The notes beneath the pieces are model-generated. The model was not told the DNA's origin. It did not search any database and worked only from the letters and a program-made list of their open reading frames with translations. From the NCBI RefSeq assembly GCF_024868665.1, contig NC_079898.1, forward strand, positions 14,368,358 through 14,432,357: DNA of 64,000 bases, read 5' to 3'. The DNA comes from Triplophysa rosa. Its lineage: Eukaryota; Chordata; Actinopteri; Cypriniformes; Nemacheilidae. The position numbers and the translations under genes are program-made. Positions 11,201-22,300 of the stretch are shown here, piece by piece; the stretch's first letter is position 1; the number at the start of each line of letters is the position of its first letter.

Positions 11201-12734
11201 TATGATATGGCTTAGCACTGCATCTGTCTTTCTGTCAGGGTGGCCATAGCGAAATACATTCCTTGTCTCCGCATGCTGCTGTGTGTTCCCAAGCGTGACC
11301 TCCACTCCATCCACAGTAGCTTAATGTCCACACGCCGCTCCACTGTCACGAGTCAATCCTCTGACATCTCTGGAACCTTCTGCAGAACCAGCACTAGGAA
11401 ATTTCGGCTCTCGTCAGCCTCCGATAGTGAATCTGTGAGTGTGTTTTCTCTGATAGGTCTGTACATTGTTTGTAAAGGGTTTGGTGGGTACTGACAAGAA
11501 GATTGAAAGGTAAAGACTTTTCAATATTGTGCAATTCATTGGTGCATGTTATTCGAATAAAGAAAATGTTTGTTACTGAACAAAATTTTGCGTTTTAAAA
11601 TAATGTTCCACCTTAACTGACATCGCTATTATTTTCTTAAGCCTCAAGCACAGTCAGTTTCTTATTGATGACATCAAATCCCGTCCTTTTCTTGTCATTT
11701 AACATCACAATTTCACTCACAAATGTGTCATATCACAGAGGTATAGGGCTTGTAATTTGTGTATATTATGTCACTCATATCCATGTGCTTCTTGTGAATG
11801 TGAAAGTTTGTTTAATACATTCAGGGCTGGACAGACACTGAGGCTGATCTCTCCAGCATGGGCTCCAGGCCAGCTAGCCGGCAGGTGTCGTGTGATATTA
11901 GCAGAGATACTGCAGAGGTCACAGACTTTAAACCGTCTAACTCATCTAGCTTCAAGTCTAAACTCAAAAGCCACGACTCAGGCATCTTTGAAAAGGTGAC
12001 CCCCCAGGCCTTGTTCCTATTGTATGAGTTTGTGTTCAAAATAGCTACTCAAATTTTGGCCTGTTAGTCACACAATACTATCGTATGGTTGTCTCACCTA
12101 TTTCCCACCTAGAGCTCCTCTGATGTGGATGATCCGGCTCAACCTGACCGTAGTTTCCCTCTAGCAGTAAGTCGACTGTGAGTCTGATTAAGTTTAATAT
12201 AAACTTAAAAAATATAAACCTTTTGTAGAAACCTTTAGTAGAGCCTTTACTATTTCTGTGCAAATTTGTGTGATCTGTAAACCTTTTCTAATTCTGAAAT
12301 TGCTATTCGATCAATTAGAGTGCCATATTGAGAAAACTAGGTTATTAGTGAATGATTTTTAAATGATTTTAAATTTGGCCTGTAGAAGAAAAGCTTGTAC
12401 TAAAGCAGGTAAAATTATTGTTCTTTTGATTTTTCTTTTCTGAAGGTAGATATGTGGCTTGCTTCTGTGTTGTTTGCAGGCTGGTGACAATACAGAAATG
12501 ACCGTTTCGAGAGGTATGATTGGTCGGATCCCCAGTATTGTTGTCACTTCTGAGTCTAGCTCTTTCCTGCCCTCAACGCAGCCTAGCTACAAAATCAGCC
12601 GTTCAGGTGTGTCCAATGGCAGTGTGGGGTCAAATTTCTCCACGAGAAATTCTTCACAGCAGGGGGCAGTACATCTCTCCATCGCTGCTGAAACACCCGC
12701 TGTCCCTCAATTAGAAAAGCCTTGCCCTCAGTAA
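5149..12734 (+). CDS. opn4a: Melanopsin (mammalian-type opsin 4), ten coding exons
   Basis: A light-sensing G-protein-coupled receptor of the plasma membrane; the melanopsin family binds retinal and signals through Gq and phospholipase C. Coding exons, all with GT/AG borders and matching phase: 5149-5285, 5829-5962, 7663-7866, 8690-8861, 9492-9653, 10190-10297, 11239-11434, 11825-11995, 12113-12166, 12480-12734. They sum to 1593 nt, or 530 residues plus stop. Visible landmarks are PTVDVPDHAHY before helix 1, a DRY motif after helix 3, the retinal lysine in AVIAKASAIHNP, NPIIY in helix 7, and a long Ser/Thr-rich tail. The tail and the loop sequences fit the mammalian-like (OPN4M) fish type better than the OPN4X type. 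The a/b paralogue suffix is from memory and less certain. The true N-terminus may lie in an unseen upstream exon, because 5149 sits 6 nt inside an exon that begins after an acceptor. Confidence 0.93.
5829..5962 (+). CDS. opn4a: opn4 exon: first intracellular loop and helix 2
   Basis: The exon enters in phase 2 and encodes SRTLRSPANMFIINLAITDF, then the rest of helix 2 and the first outer loop to RWIFGEK. It exits in phase 1 at a GTACAC donor. The NLAxxD signature of class A receptor helix 2 is present. Confidence 0.93.
5963..7662. other. opn4 intron between helix-2 and helix-3 exons
   Basis: A 1.7-kb intron. The segment about 6640-7250 is complex sequence with an open plus-strand frame of 160 codons (6765-7247), the longest on that strand. 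It resembles no family I recognise and is not counted as a gene. Confidence 0.5.
7663..7866 (+). CDS. opn4a: opn4 exon: helices 3 and 4
   Basis: The exon begins with GCELYAFCGALFGICSM. This gives the conserved helix-3 cysteine that pairs with loop 2, and a tyrosine where vertebrate visual opsins have the Glu113 counterion, as usual for melanopsins. VDRYFVI is the G-protein-coupling DRY motif. It ends in GWSLPPFFGW just before the second outer loop. Confidence 0.95.
8690..8861 (+). CDS. opn4a: opn4 exon: second extracellular loop and helix 5
   Basis: Encodes AYVPEGLLTSCTWDYMTFTP, including the disulphide cysteine, then helix 5 ending IIYCYFFIFRSIR. The phase (1 in, 2 out) matches both neighbours; the donor is GTGAGT. 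Confidence 0.94.
9150..9312 (+). mobile_element. tRNA-derived SINE
   Basis: The head carries polymerase III promoter boxes, an A box (TGGCTCAGTGGTTAG, about 9163) and a B-box-like GGTCATGGGTTTGATC (about 9200). The body ends in the widespread fish tail CGCTTTGGATAAAAG and AAATGCATAAATGTAAATG. Other pieces of the same tail occur at 15250-15300 and 17474-17521. It lies in the opn4 intron between 8861 and 9492. Confidence 0.85.
9492..9653 (+). CDS. opn4a: opn4 exon: third intracellular loop and helix 6
   Basis: Encodes GDNKRDSIKRFQRLKNEWKM, the long charged loop that contacts the G protein, then helix 6 with its SWSPYS kink. It exits in phase 2 within an Ala-Gly at a GTAAAT donor. Confidence 0.94.
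9776..9829. repeat. (TA)n/(CA)n microsatellite
   Basis: Alternating TATATA and ACACAC runs within an opn4 intron, likely polymorphic. Confidence 0.85.
10190..10297 (+). CDS. opn4a: opn4 exon: helix 7 with the retinal lysine
   Basis: Encodes DMLTPYMNSVPAVIAKASAI, containing the lysine that forms the Schiff base with retinal, followed by HNPIIYAITHPKY (the NPxxY motif). It exits in phase 2 within an Arg codon. This exon alone establishes that the gene is an opsin. Confidence 0.96.
10298..11238. other. opn4 intron after the helix-7 exon
   Basis: About 0.9 kb of AT-rich DNA. I see no exon, repeat family or RNA gene in it. Confidence 0.5.
11239..11434 (+). CDS. opn4a: opn4 exon: helix 8 and proximal tail
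   Basis: Encodes VAIAKYIPCLRMLLCVPKRD, with membrane-proximal cysteines, then a run of Ser/Thr (STRRSTVTSQSSDISG and following). In melanopsins such clusters are kinase sites used in deactivation. It ends in phase 0 before a GTGAGT donor; the apparent frame beyond 11434 is intron. Confidence 0.92.
11825..11995 (+). CDS. opn4a: opn4 exon: distal cytoplasmic tail
   Basis: Phase 0 on both sides. Encodes GWTDTEADLSSMGSRPASRQ and onwards to HDSGIFEK, acidic and serine-rich, matching the long tail of fish mammalian-type melanopsins. A second ATG-bearing frame across the same bases is a shadow. Confidence 0.9.
12113..12166 (+). CDS. opn4a: opn4 small tail exon, 18 codons
   Basis: A 54-nt exon between a CCTAG acceptor and a GTAAGT donor, phase 0 on both sides. 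It encodes SSSDVDDPAQPDRSFPLA. Because it is in frame it could be skipped without a frameshift. Confidence 0.8.
12480..12734 (+). CDS. opn4a: opn4 terminal coding exon
   Basis: Starts after TTTGCAG and encodes AGDNTEMTVSRGMIGRIPSI and a serine-rich end; the TAA stop is at 12732-12734. GRIPSIVVTSESSS is the recognisable C-terminal block of fish melanopsins. Confidence 0.9.
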   Translation, partial: AGDNTEMTVSRGMIGRIPSIVVTSESSSFLPSTQPSYKISRSGVSNGSVGSNFSTRNSSQQGAVHLSIAAETPAVPQLEKPCPQ

Positions 12735-13176
12735 CCTAATGCTTATACCTCCTCAAATGCTGTCTGACTCTTGCATTCAAACTTTGTGTCAATGTTAAGT
12801 GTTTTATGAGTAATCCTGTTCTTTGGTGTCGAAGTTTAGCAATGAGAGCTGGCAAGAAACCAAACTGATGTCTTGATGTCTTCCTTTTATGTTTGTAATA
12901 CATTTTTATCATGATTTTACCTCAGCTGTTGACTAATATCTTTGCTTCCCTTTTGAAGGGAAAATTTAACAGGATGTGAATTAATCAGATAAATGCTTAT
13001 TCATGGAAAGTATGACCAAGGGGATTTGTTGTATTGGAGACCTTTTCTTATTCTGGTTGTTGATGTCAAATAGGCAGCAATGATCTTCACTTACAGATAT
13101 CAGCTTAGTTTGTATTTGATTTAGTCTCATGTACATTATAGAAATACATTTTCCTGATACTTGTCTATTTATCTTC

Positions 13177-13320
13177 ACTCAAAAAAATGCTGGGTCATAG
13201 GTTTATTTAAACCAACCTGATGGATTTGTGAAATGAACACAAAAGAAAAAATGTATAGCTCTGAATAAAGTGTCTGTCAAATGCAAAAAATGTAAAGTAA
13301 AACAACCCAGCATTTTTTTT
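13177..13320. mobile_element. Small inverted-repeat element (MITE)
   Basis: Starts ACTCAAAAAAATGCTGGGT and ends ACCCAGCATTTTTTTT, inverted repeats of about 16 bp around 110 bp. It lies in the probable opn4 3' UTR, so a transcript would carry a foldback here. Confidence 0.7.
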
Positions 13321-14276
13321 AAATGTGCCTGAATGTTGGTTACTGTGGTCATGTGTTTTGTTGTTGTAAAAGCTGAAATGTTCTCCTCTTGGTTCAATGA
13401 CAGAACTGCAATGACCTCTACTCCTTTGATTTTTATATTCTCAAGTGAATTTGCAAGCTTTTTTAGTTTTTCTCAGTATTTAGTAAATGTGTGTGTTTTT
13501 AATATGTGGTGCAACAGAACATTAGAAAACCCTGAAAACATCAGCATTAGAATGTGAACTCTTATTTAAATATATTATCACTGTTTGCAATTAACTAAGA
13601 ACTCATTCTTTGTTTTTATGTTATCGCATTTTTGAAAATAATAACACAGCTAATTCACCATAAGGCAAACGACTTACTCCAGTGACTTCTGTCATCTGTT
13701 TCTTGTGGCAACAGATGTAAATGGTTGTAGAGATAAAAGGGTTTTTGTGTACGTGGCTTTGAAAAGAGGGAATATTAAACAGCACATGCCCGCAGCGGAG
13801 ACACATCATTATCACTGTAAACACTGAATAGTGCCAACATGAGAGAATTCGCAGCTTACGTCATGAATGCAGTGTATGTCTCCATAAATCTATCAAGTTA
13901 GCACCCTAATGAAGAGTGCCCTCATGCACAACAGCATATACTCCAATAGTTCAACAGAACACCTCGCAAGACCTATTTAATGTTTATTATTGTGTATTTT
14001 TAGCTTAATTAAAATGTACTTTTTATGTTTAAACCGTTATGTTGCCTTTTATTCAATTATATTTTTGTAGGTTGTACCCCAAAAGTGTTGGTGGCTGCTC
14101 TTCTAGATAGTTTTAAAAGACACGTTTTAGCAAATAATTTTATGACACTTAGTGGTTTGTGTTTTCCTGGCTTTTTTCTAGAATACAAAGCAATTTTTGC
14201 AAGTATTTGTAGTCTATGCACTGTTGTAGATAGTCTTAGATCAGAGTGAATATTATTGTTAATGTGTATACTTTAA

Positions 14277-14282
14277 AATAAA
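14277..14282 (+). other. opn4a: Candidate opn4 polyadenylation signal
   Basis: A canonical AATAAA 1.5 kb after the opn4 stop; no other gene ends nearby on this strand. Confidence 0.4.
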
Positions 14283-14746
14283 ACTAAAGCTGCAGTTCTA
14301 TGTTTTGTTTCTTTATTAGTCATACCAAACAAAACAAAGAATCATAGCAAAACTTTCCCAAATTATTGCTCCAATTTCTTGTTTCAAAAACTGATGTTTA
14401 TCAGTCTGAGTCTAGAAAAGAAATGATGGTTACTAAGCTTATTTATAGAGATGCTTCTCTAGCCTTCAGATATCACTGTCCTTACAAGTGCGTGCTGTCA
14501 GTAATAATTTGAACACTGATTCTTCATTCTTGCCTCCTGGTGGTCTCAACTACTCTTAGGTTTATTCAGTGGCGTACAGAGGATCATAACCAAGCAATCA
14601 TTGAGCTGAAAACATACACAGGTCCCAATACATATTGCCTCTAGTTATTTGTCAGTCTTGCTTATTAGGATGGATGGACTTTCACACATTGTTTTATATT
14701 AATTTTAACACTGACCCATTGTCTCTTTCAAACTATCCATCATCAT

Positions 14747-15300
14747 GGCTTTCCTGTGGCTCAGTTCGATCCCAGGAATTGCACATATGTGACCCTGGAC
14801 AACAAAACCAGTCTTATGGGTCAATTTTTTGAAATTGAGATTTTTACATGATCTGAAAGATGAATAAATACACTTTCTATTGATGTATGAGTTGTTAGAA
14901 TAGGACAATATCTGGCTGAGATACAACCGTTAAAAATCAGGAATCTGAGAGTGCAAAAAAATCAAAATATTGAGAAAATTGCCTTTGAAGTTGTTAATCA
15001 GGGGCACTGTGGCAGACCATCCACTCACAAAAATAAAGTTTTTATATATTTAAGGTAGGAAATTTACAAAATATCTTCATGGAACATGATCTTTGCTTAA
15101 TATCCTAATGATTTTTGGCATAAAAGAAAAATCGATAATTTTGACCCACACAATGTATTTTTGTCTTTTACTAAAAATGTTCCCGTGCTACTTAAGACTG
15201 GTTTTGTGATCCAGGGTCACATATTCAGAAACAAGTGTATAGTATAATGCAATGTAAGTTGCTTTGGATAAAAGCGTCTGCCAAATGCATGAAAATGTCA
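14747..15300 (+). mobile_element. SINE interrupted by a DNA transposon
   Basis: The piece before 14788 (TTTCCTGTGGCTCAG joined to TTCGATCCCAGGAATTGC) is a SINE head with an internal deletion. The piece after 15220 (TTCAGAAACAAGTGTATAG to the CTTTGGATAAAAGCGTCTGC tail) is its continuation, by comparison with the intact copy at 9150-9312. The SINE was therefore in place before the inner element arrived. Confidence 0.8.
14788..15220. mobile_element. DNA transposon with TGTGACCCTGG ends
   Basis: A 433-bp element with inverted ends TGTGACCCTGGACAACAAAA and TTTTGTGATCCAGGGTCAC, inserted in a SINE. No coding capacity. It has the look of an element type abundant in carp-like fish. The target duplication is short and ambiguous (the flanks share ATA or ACATA). 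Confidence 0.8.
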
Positions 15301-17473
15301 AATGCATTATCAGCTCTTTTAGACAAACTCATAGGCTAAGTGCTATTTGCCAAGTCAGCAGAGTCCTGACACATATGACATTAAGCATTACAGAATAAAA
15401 TGTTTGGATACATTGGCACAATGTTACACAAGGTCATAAGCTTAGTCATGTAAGAGATGATTGAGCATTTTTGTTTTTGAGGATGCATTAATATATGAGA
15501 AGTTACATTTGACATCAATGTAAGAAAAATGCAAGTTGTAAAGCATTTACACTATATCTTAACATGAACATGAGGCATCAAGTATTTAATTGCTGAAAGC
15601 TACCCCCTAATATCTGGTCTAGGAAACCGGGCACTGCACTGCATCATAACCTCATGTAGCATGAAACCAAGCCTGTCAATCATTCACATCCTCTGAGGTC
15701 TGCTGTTCTCATCAAATCTTTGAGTCATGTATCTTGTACATCAGAGGATGCTATAAATACGTTTTTTACTTCTTTCTATTTTTAACATGTTCCATTTATA
15801 TAAAAGAGTCAAAACAGTGAAGTTATTATGTGCACTCAAACAACAAATTGACACATTTATGGTAAAGATAATTACTTACATTATGTTTAAACAACCGAAA
15901 CACTAAATACATCTTTAAAATCGGTTTAATGGGCATAACCCAGAAGCTTAATTTTATTAAACTAAAAAAAATGAAACAAATGAAAAAAAGAGAAACCCTT
16001 ACGGTCTGGTCCACTAAGACCTGTTATGGGTCAAATATGTTGCACTGACTCGTGTTCAAAACAGTTCACATGGGGGCAGTGGAGAGACGACTGTCGCTTT
16101 AATAATTCCTCTTTAATTTAAATCCCTCGCTCCCTGTCCCGTGTAAGAAACCATACTACGCTGAAGACTTCTCTTATGAATATTAATTAGCTCAGGATGG
16201 CGTTGCTTGGTAACCTAACAAACGTTCATTGATATCCATGAGTAAAAAGTTTATTAGCTACCTATTTCTGGCTTTTAGCAAATCAAGTAAATCAAATCGG
16301 GGTGAATGATGTCATAACCTATAATGAACATAATGATCTTAGCATTTCAGGATAGAGTACGTTCCCTGATTAGTGGTCATTTTCGTCTGTTCTTTCTAAT
16401 AGCACCTAAGCCTGCTGGACAAACGTCATGTTTGATACTTAATATTCATGAGCCAGACCCTCACCGTAGTATGATTAGTAAATCGCGTCCCTTTGGGCTC
16501 CGGTGATCTGCTGTGAGTGACAGCGCTCGCTAGCCTCCGGAGGAAACGGAGAGACGTAATGGCAGGTCTCGCGACCATCCGTTTGAACCAACTTTAATCA
16601 TGAAATGTAGGTTAAAAAAACTTTAAAAGTTGTTTGTCTTCAGATTGCTCTACGTTAATGGACGCAACAGGATTAAAAGCGGGAGTTCACATCGTGCTCG
16701 AGGCGCTCCGAAAACATTATCCCTGTACAATAGATGATTCTGTTAGTGGCGTGCCTACGTTTTTGTTCATGAGAATGTATCCATTTGGTTTTGTCATTGA
16801 CAGTTGGCTTACAGGATTCAGTGATGTTCGCTGGTTTGGAAACAGGTGTTTTGTTATGTGTGATATTGTGTGTACAGAAGGTCTTGCACAGGACATCCGC
16901 GTGCACGTGTTCGTTGCATGTTTCAGTCCCGCTTTATATATATATATATATATATTTTCCCCAAAAGCTTTGGCTTAGGTGGGATGCATGTTGTTATAAG
17001 ATGGTAGGTCCGAGCATAAAACTGTAACAGTCTGTTTATAAAAGTTGGATATTCTTTGTTTTATTATTTTTGTTTGACTCTTAACCTTATTTCAACAAAC
17101 CATAAAAGATGGATATTATGTTCCAAAAGCTGAACGTGTTGTTTGATATCTTGGTGTTAGTGGGAATTTGTGCTTTTTTTGGCTAGACTTGTGGAAAATG
17201 TCCTTAGAAACTTTAGGTGGCCTTTAAGGCCAAAGGTTTATGGGGTTAGTTTTAAAATATAATTAGCCTGGTAACATTGTAAGTTAATGGGATGGGATGA
17301 ACATACCTGTTCCGCATTAATTTGAATAACCAATAACTGCCTGTCTTGTCAAAAAAAAAAATTCTTGTTGTTCCTTCTCTCCCTTGCTTACTCCAGCTTT
17401 AATCCTGCTATGGCCTTGTGAACTAACGGTACTGTTTAGCATGTTGACAAAATGTTTATAAGCTCTCCTACTT

Positions 17474-17521
17474 GTAAGTCGCTTTGGATAAAAGTGTCTG
17501 TCAAATTAATAAATGTAAACG
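17474..17521 (+). repeat. SINE tail fragment
   Basis: GTAAGTCGCTTTGGATAAAA followed by GTGTCTGTCAAATTAATAAATG is the 3' tail seen in the intact SINE at 9150-9312; no head is left. Confidence 0.7.
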
Positions 17522-18849
17522 TCTAAACTGGCTTGTAAAAATGATCATCATGTTGGCTGTTCAAAAACTGAAACTGCTATGAGGTCATATTTAACAATTG
17601 GTTATGACAAATAAATTCATATGCTATATTTTTGCTGGTTTTTCTAAAGGGCCCAAGTTATACAGTACAGTAGGAAGATACGTTTAAGAAGATAACAAAT
17701 TATAGCCATGTTGTTGAAGTAATAGCTTTAATGGCATGCTGTTAAGAAAGGTCATACAGTATGCTAGATTTGTCAAGACAAGGGCTTGTCTAGTCCTTGA
17801 AAGTTTAATATAGTTTTACGTAAGTGTACGTATACAGGTTGTACAGTCAGACAGAAAAATCGACCAAAAAATCATCAACATTTAGATACGGGTTCGTAAC
17901 ATTATGCCAGGAGTTTTTGATAGTTTTTAATATAAATCAGGCTAAAGATGTGAACGTGCTACGTTTCAATGAGAGTTTATAAAATATTTTGCCTGAAATG
18001 AGAAAAATAGGTTTGATCATTGCAAACATTATCTGGTGGATTTACAGTTTAAAATGTTGGATTGTCTAACCCAAGTTTGTATAACAACAGTATCGGTCCA
18101 TGTCATGCCAACATAACACATAGACTACTTGTTTAGAGACATTGTCCAGGATTGGCACTTGCTCTCTGAAATGCTGCCTATGAATGAAGGCATGATTGTT
18201 GAACTTTCATGTACACTGTTACTTCAAATTCTTCCATTGACAAAGAGAGCTAAAATTAGCTGTTAACTAGAGGTCTCCCAAATTAGGCAGGGTGAGCAGG
18301 CAAGTCCTCAGTTGTTATCTTCTTTCTGATGTCTCAGTGCAGTTTGTGATGTCACGAAAGAGTGCTGGTGCTCCAGAGGTTCTTCTTATCTCTGTTCTAT
18401 GAAAAGTGTGCATCAGGAGTTTCTCACTGGCACCTGCTCTTTGTTTAAACTGGTGATGTGAGCTCCTAAAACGTACACTTAAACCTTTCGTGGGCGATGC
18501 AGTTGGATTCTTGGGATAATCTCGTAAAGGCTTTTCACAAATTCATAAACTCTACATATGAAGGTGAATGTATTAGTTGAGCTGTATTAAAATTGCAATG
18601 TGTTGCACTTATTTCAAACAGGTGTTACAGTTCGAGGGAGCTATCCCATAATGCATTATGAATTATTTTGTTCATATTGTCAGCCAGTTAACACTAACCT
18701 ACCTCATTAACCCATTTATTCTTCATTCTGATCTAATATATGATCCCTGAATCTGGGTTGGCCTCTATGTGGTGCTTAGATACTGTACGTGTGAGGCACT
18801 CTAGAAGAAAGGAGTCTAGAAAAATCTTTTAACCTAAGAGTTGTCTATA

Positions 18850-19187
18850 TTAGCCCTGTGAATCATGGGAGGCCTGGCATTCTGGGTGTCCCCTTACATG
18901 CCATATACGTACCCCTTCCTCCCCCTCCCCACAATGCCAAAGTGCTGTTGCTCTCTGCAAAGGGCCAGCTATTCTTAGGCTGTCTGTCCAGCTCATCTGA
19001 GCAGGCAAGAATCTTCCTCTGGCTCTTAGCTCTGTTGCTCCAGATATTTTGCATTAGTTGCAGTTTGGGTGGGCCTGAATTCATTGTTTGGTGCTATTAT
19101 TTTGACCTTTTTAGCCTTGTAGTGCTATAGTTTTTTTTCGGGTGGTAAGTGTTGCCTTCCTTTTACACCTTTTTCTTCTACTTTCAG
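18850..19187 (+). promoter_or_regulatory. ldb3: Putative ldb3 proximal promoter and 5' leader
   Basis: A GC-richer, non-repetitive block directly before the ldb3 start exon. It has a pyrimidine/C-rich tract (18915-18930), an E-box (CATCTG near 18996), a CTATTCTTAG one base off a MEF2 site (about 18970) and a CATTCTGG resembling an MCAT element. Such sites would suit a striated-muscle gene. An acceptor-like TTTCAG at 19182-19187 suggests the coding exon is preceded by a separate leader exon. All of this is inferred. Confidence 0.35.
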
Positions 19188-19382
19188 AGGCTGTTTGGCA
19201 CGTGCCCCACCCCCAACTTAATTTTTCCCATCCATTTGGAGAAATTCTGTTGCTTAAACAACACAGGCCTTTATTATTTTTCAACAATGACTACTTACAA
19301 CGTGTCACTTGCTGGACCTTCGCCTTGGGGTTTCCGGTTGCTGGGAGGCAAAGACTTCAACATGCCCCTCACCGTTTCTAGG
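19188..19382 (+). CDS. ldb3: ldb3 start exon: first half of the PDZ domain
   Basis: ATG at 19287 with A at -3. Encodes [20 protein letters not shown] and on to LTVSR. PWGF is the carboxylate-binding loop of PDZ-LIM family PDZ domains. Ends phase 0 at GTAAGA. The 5' boundary (19188) is only a possible acceptor; coding begins at 19287. Confidence 0.9.
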
Positions 19383-22300
19383 GTAAGACCCCCAATCGTG
19401 GCCGACGTGGTCTGTGATTTATTAGCTCAGCAATGTTCAAAGTTTGAATGATCCTCGCAGATTATATTGTAATTTAAGAGATACTTTAATATTATAGATT
19501 TCTGAATTTGAAATCTATAAGAGATGTATCAATGGATTCATCATATTTTCTGTAATACCATCATGTGACCTGCATTTATGATTGACGTTTTAATGTAATA
19601 TTATCCTGTATTAGTGTGCCAGTGTTTTCTCGTTTTCGTTTACCTAGTGCCAAAGTTTTCAGTGTGGTGTTGTTTATCATAAGGCAAACAAATGCTGCAT
19701 TTTCTTCTTGATTTGGAAAATAGATGCATATGCATGTGTAAAGACGTGACTGTCTTTGTGTAAACTGGCCTGAAGATTGAAAACACAGCCTGGTGATGAT
19801 AAAACCCAATAAATCCATATATGCAGTATGGCTATACAGTATTGATCATAGTTTGTGCTTTTTAGTAGTCCTTGTACTTGTATTGCTGTTTTGTGTGAGA
19901 CATTAATCTGGTGATGACAGTTTGTGCATCTTCCGTTTATGCATTAGACAGATGTTTTATTACATTTGGAGTACATTTTTATTAATTGATACATTGTCAG
20001 ATTTTTGATTTTCACATGCGCATGTTACATGTCACGCTAAAGCTTGGTTGTCTACAATTAAGGTGTCTGGCCTTGTGTCTATGTGTGTTACTGTTAGATC
20101 TATGTTTTCACAGTCTAAATAAAATACACCTTACTATGCTCAGATGTCTAGTGAAGACAGATTCACAGCTCTAGGATGCTGCTTTTATTAGCAGGTATCG
20201 AAAAAAAAAGATCCTCTCGTGTGATTCAAGCAGTCACAGTGGCACTAGAATCCACACAAAGATGTGCTACCATTTTGTCACCTCTGCCAAAACACCCTGC
20301 GCTCAGGAACAATGTCGGTTCTGTCACTACCCTAGGTGGCTTACTGCGTTGGTCATATTATAGTGACGTAAACACCCTTGACTGTATCGTAGTGCACAAT
20401 GGCATGTTCTGACGTTGTTTTAGGTCTTATATTTACAGCACTGACAGCCTTTTGGCCTCACTGTAGTGGTTACTAAGAATATCTAAATCAAGCGTGGCAG
20501 GTCAGTTGTGTGTCTTCCCTACAGGAAAAGACCAGCAGCAGACGGCCTAGTCAGTCACTCTTGAGCGACAGGTGGTACCCGAAGCTTGCTTTTGTTCGGG
20601 CGGTCAGGGTGACTCAACAGGGGCTTTTCTATAAAAATACATAACAGGTGTGAAGCCATGATGCAAATGAGAAAAGAAACCTCACGTATTCTGTATTTGA
20701 ATTCAGACGTGTCAAGACGTTGATTTACGTCTGCTGCCAGTGTTACACTAGTGAGTTTGAGGGGGATACTTTTAAAAGATGGATATTATGTGCCACCCAC
20801 AGGAGACAGGTCACCTGATGGCTATATACTGACCCCTATATACTGATCCCTCTCTACTGTATAGAGTGCACTGTAAAGATGTTGACTGTATATACACTGT
20901 ATACAGATTTGAGATTTCATTTGTGGATTGTGAAATTTAGCAAAAAACACCATGGATTTGTTTTGTGTATTTGTATGTCTGTTGTTACATTTGACTTCAT
21001 TCTACTTTTCTTCATTATTTTTGCAGTGTGGGAATTTCTCGTGCAAATATACTGTAGCTTCTGATCTGAATAGTTCATATTGCTGGCAGATGCAACTCTG
21101 CATCACTGTATGCTTTTATTTAGAGCTGTAGGTGCTGAAAAATGGTTTCTCTCTCTTTTTAAAAAAAAATAGTTTCTCTTGGCTGAGATCAGTTTAAGCA
21201 ACAGATGGCACACAAAAGTGTGAACTTGCAATTCAGTTTGAATTGAAAGCAACAGATGAGGGATATAAATACCTCTGGTGGTTTGGATGATAAGAATTTG
21301 CTTTAGGAAAAATAGTCGTATTTAGACATAAAATGACAAGCAAATGGCTAAATATGTTTTGGAAATTGTTGGAAGAGCAGATGTGTAAAAAGAATCCAAA
21401 AACTGTTGACAAAATGTACATATGTATTTGACTGTAATCTATACAATTGAGGACTGTAAAATGAGGACCCGCATGAGCGTATTTTATAGGTGACTTGCTG
21501 TGGCTTGATTATTAGAAATGTTGTTTCTAATTATAAAGTCACCTAACTGTCACTCTTGCATGGCATAGCATTGCCTAGTTAAAAAAAAGGGGTTTAAAGG
21601 AATAGTTCACCCCAAAATGAAAATTCTATCATCATTTACTCACCCTCATGTAATTTCAAACATGGCTTTCTTTCTTCTGCAGAGCACAAAATAAGATATT
21701 TTGAATAATGTTGGTAACAGAAAACCGTTGGTCCCCATACATTGATTTGCATTGGTTTTGTGTCAATACAAAATAAGTGAATGGCGACCAATGGTTTTTG
21801 TTTACCAACATTCTTCAAAATATCTTCTTTTTTTGTATTCTGCAGAAGAAAGAATGTGATACAGGTTTGAAATGACAAGAGGGTGAATAAATAATGACAG
21901 AATTTTAATTTTGGGGTGAACTATCCCTTTAAATGACAACATTATAGTCCTACCAAGCAATACATTCACTAATGCTGTGTGCTTCAGTTCTGTCACTATG
22001 CCATGGCATTTGACACTGCAGTGTTATTAGAAACATGTTGGGCTTTGAAAAGATGTTAAAGATTAATGTCAACAGGGATTCACTATATGATCTGCCAAAA
22101 TACTTGAAAAATGTTGTATCTGGTGAAGGGCATTTGTGGTGGCCAATAGAAATGAATGACAACATACTATTGTGTGCTGTTCTGACTTTCTTTAGAGTTG
22201 GTGGAATAGTATTTCACCTCTCAGCTTGTATGAAGGTGTTCAAATAGAGATGTTTTAAATTAAGGACCACTCTCATTCATATGGCATTCACAGAGCATCC

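Larger units (their letters stand above)
12735..14282 (+). other. opn4a: opn4 3' untranslated region (probable)
   Basis: AT-rich and non-coding, with no convincing gene on either strand. An AATAAA at 14277-14282 is a plausible end of the transcript. An earlier AATAAA-like site near 13264 could give a shorter form. A small inverted-repeat element at 13177-13320 sits inside it. Extent is inferred, not shown by transcript data. Confidence 0.45.
15301..19187. other. opn4-ldb3 intergenic region
   Basis: No protein gene recognised. Around 16490-16720 the CpG density rises. A (TA)n run lies at 16936-16953. A SINE tail lies at 17474-17521. The last 350 bp is treated separately as the putative ldb3 promoter. 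The 114-codon frame at 16634-16978 runs through the (TA)n repeat and is not supported. Confidence 0.5.

Noticed and set aside
16634..16978. 114-codon frame in the opn4-ldb3 gap
   Set aside because: It reads through a (TA)n repeat, overlaps other frames and has no splice or domain support.
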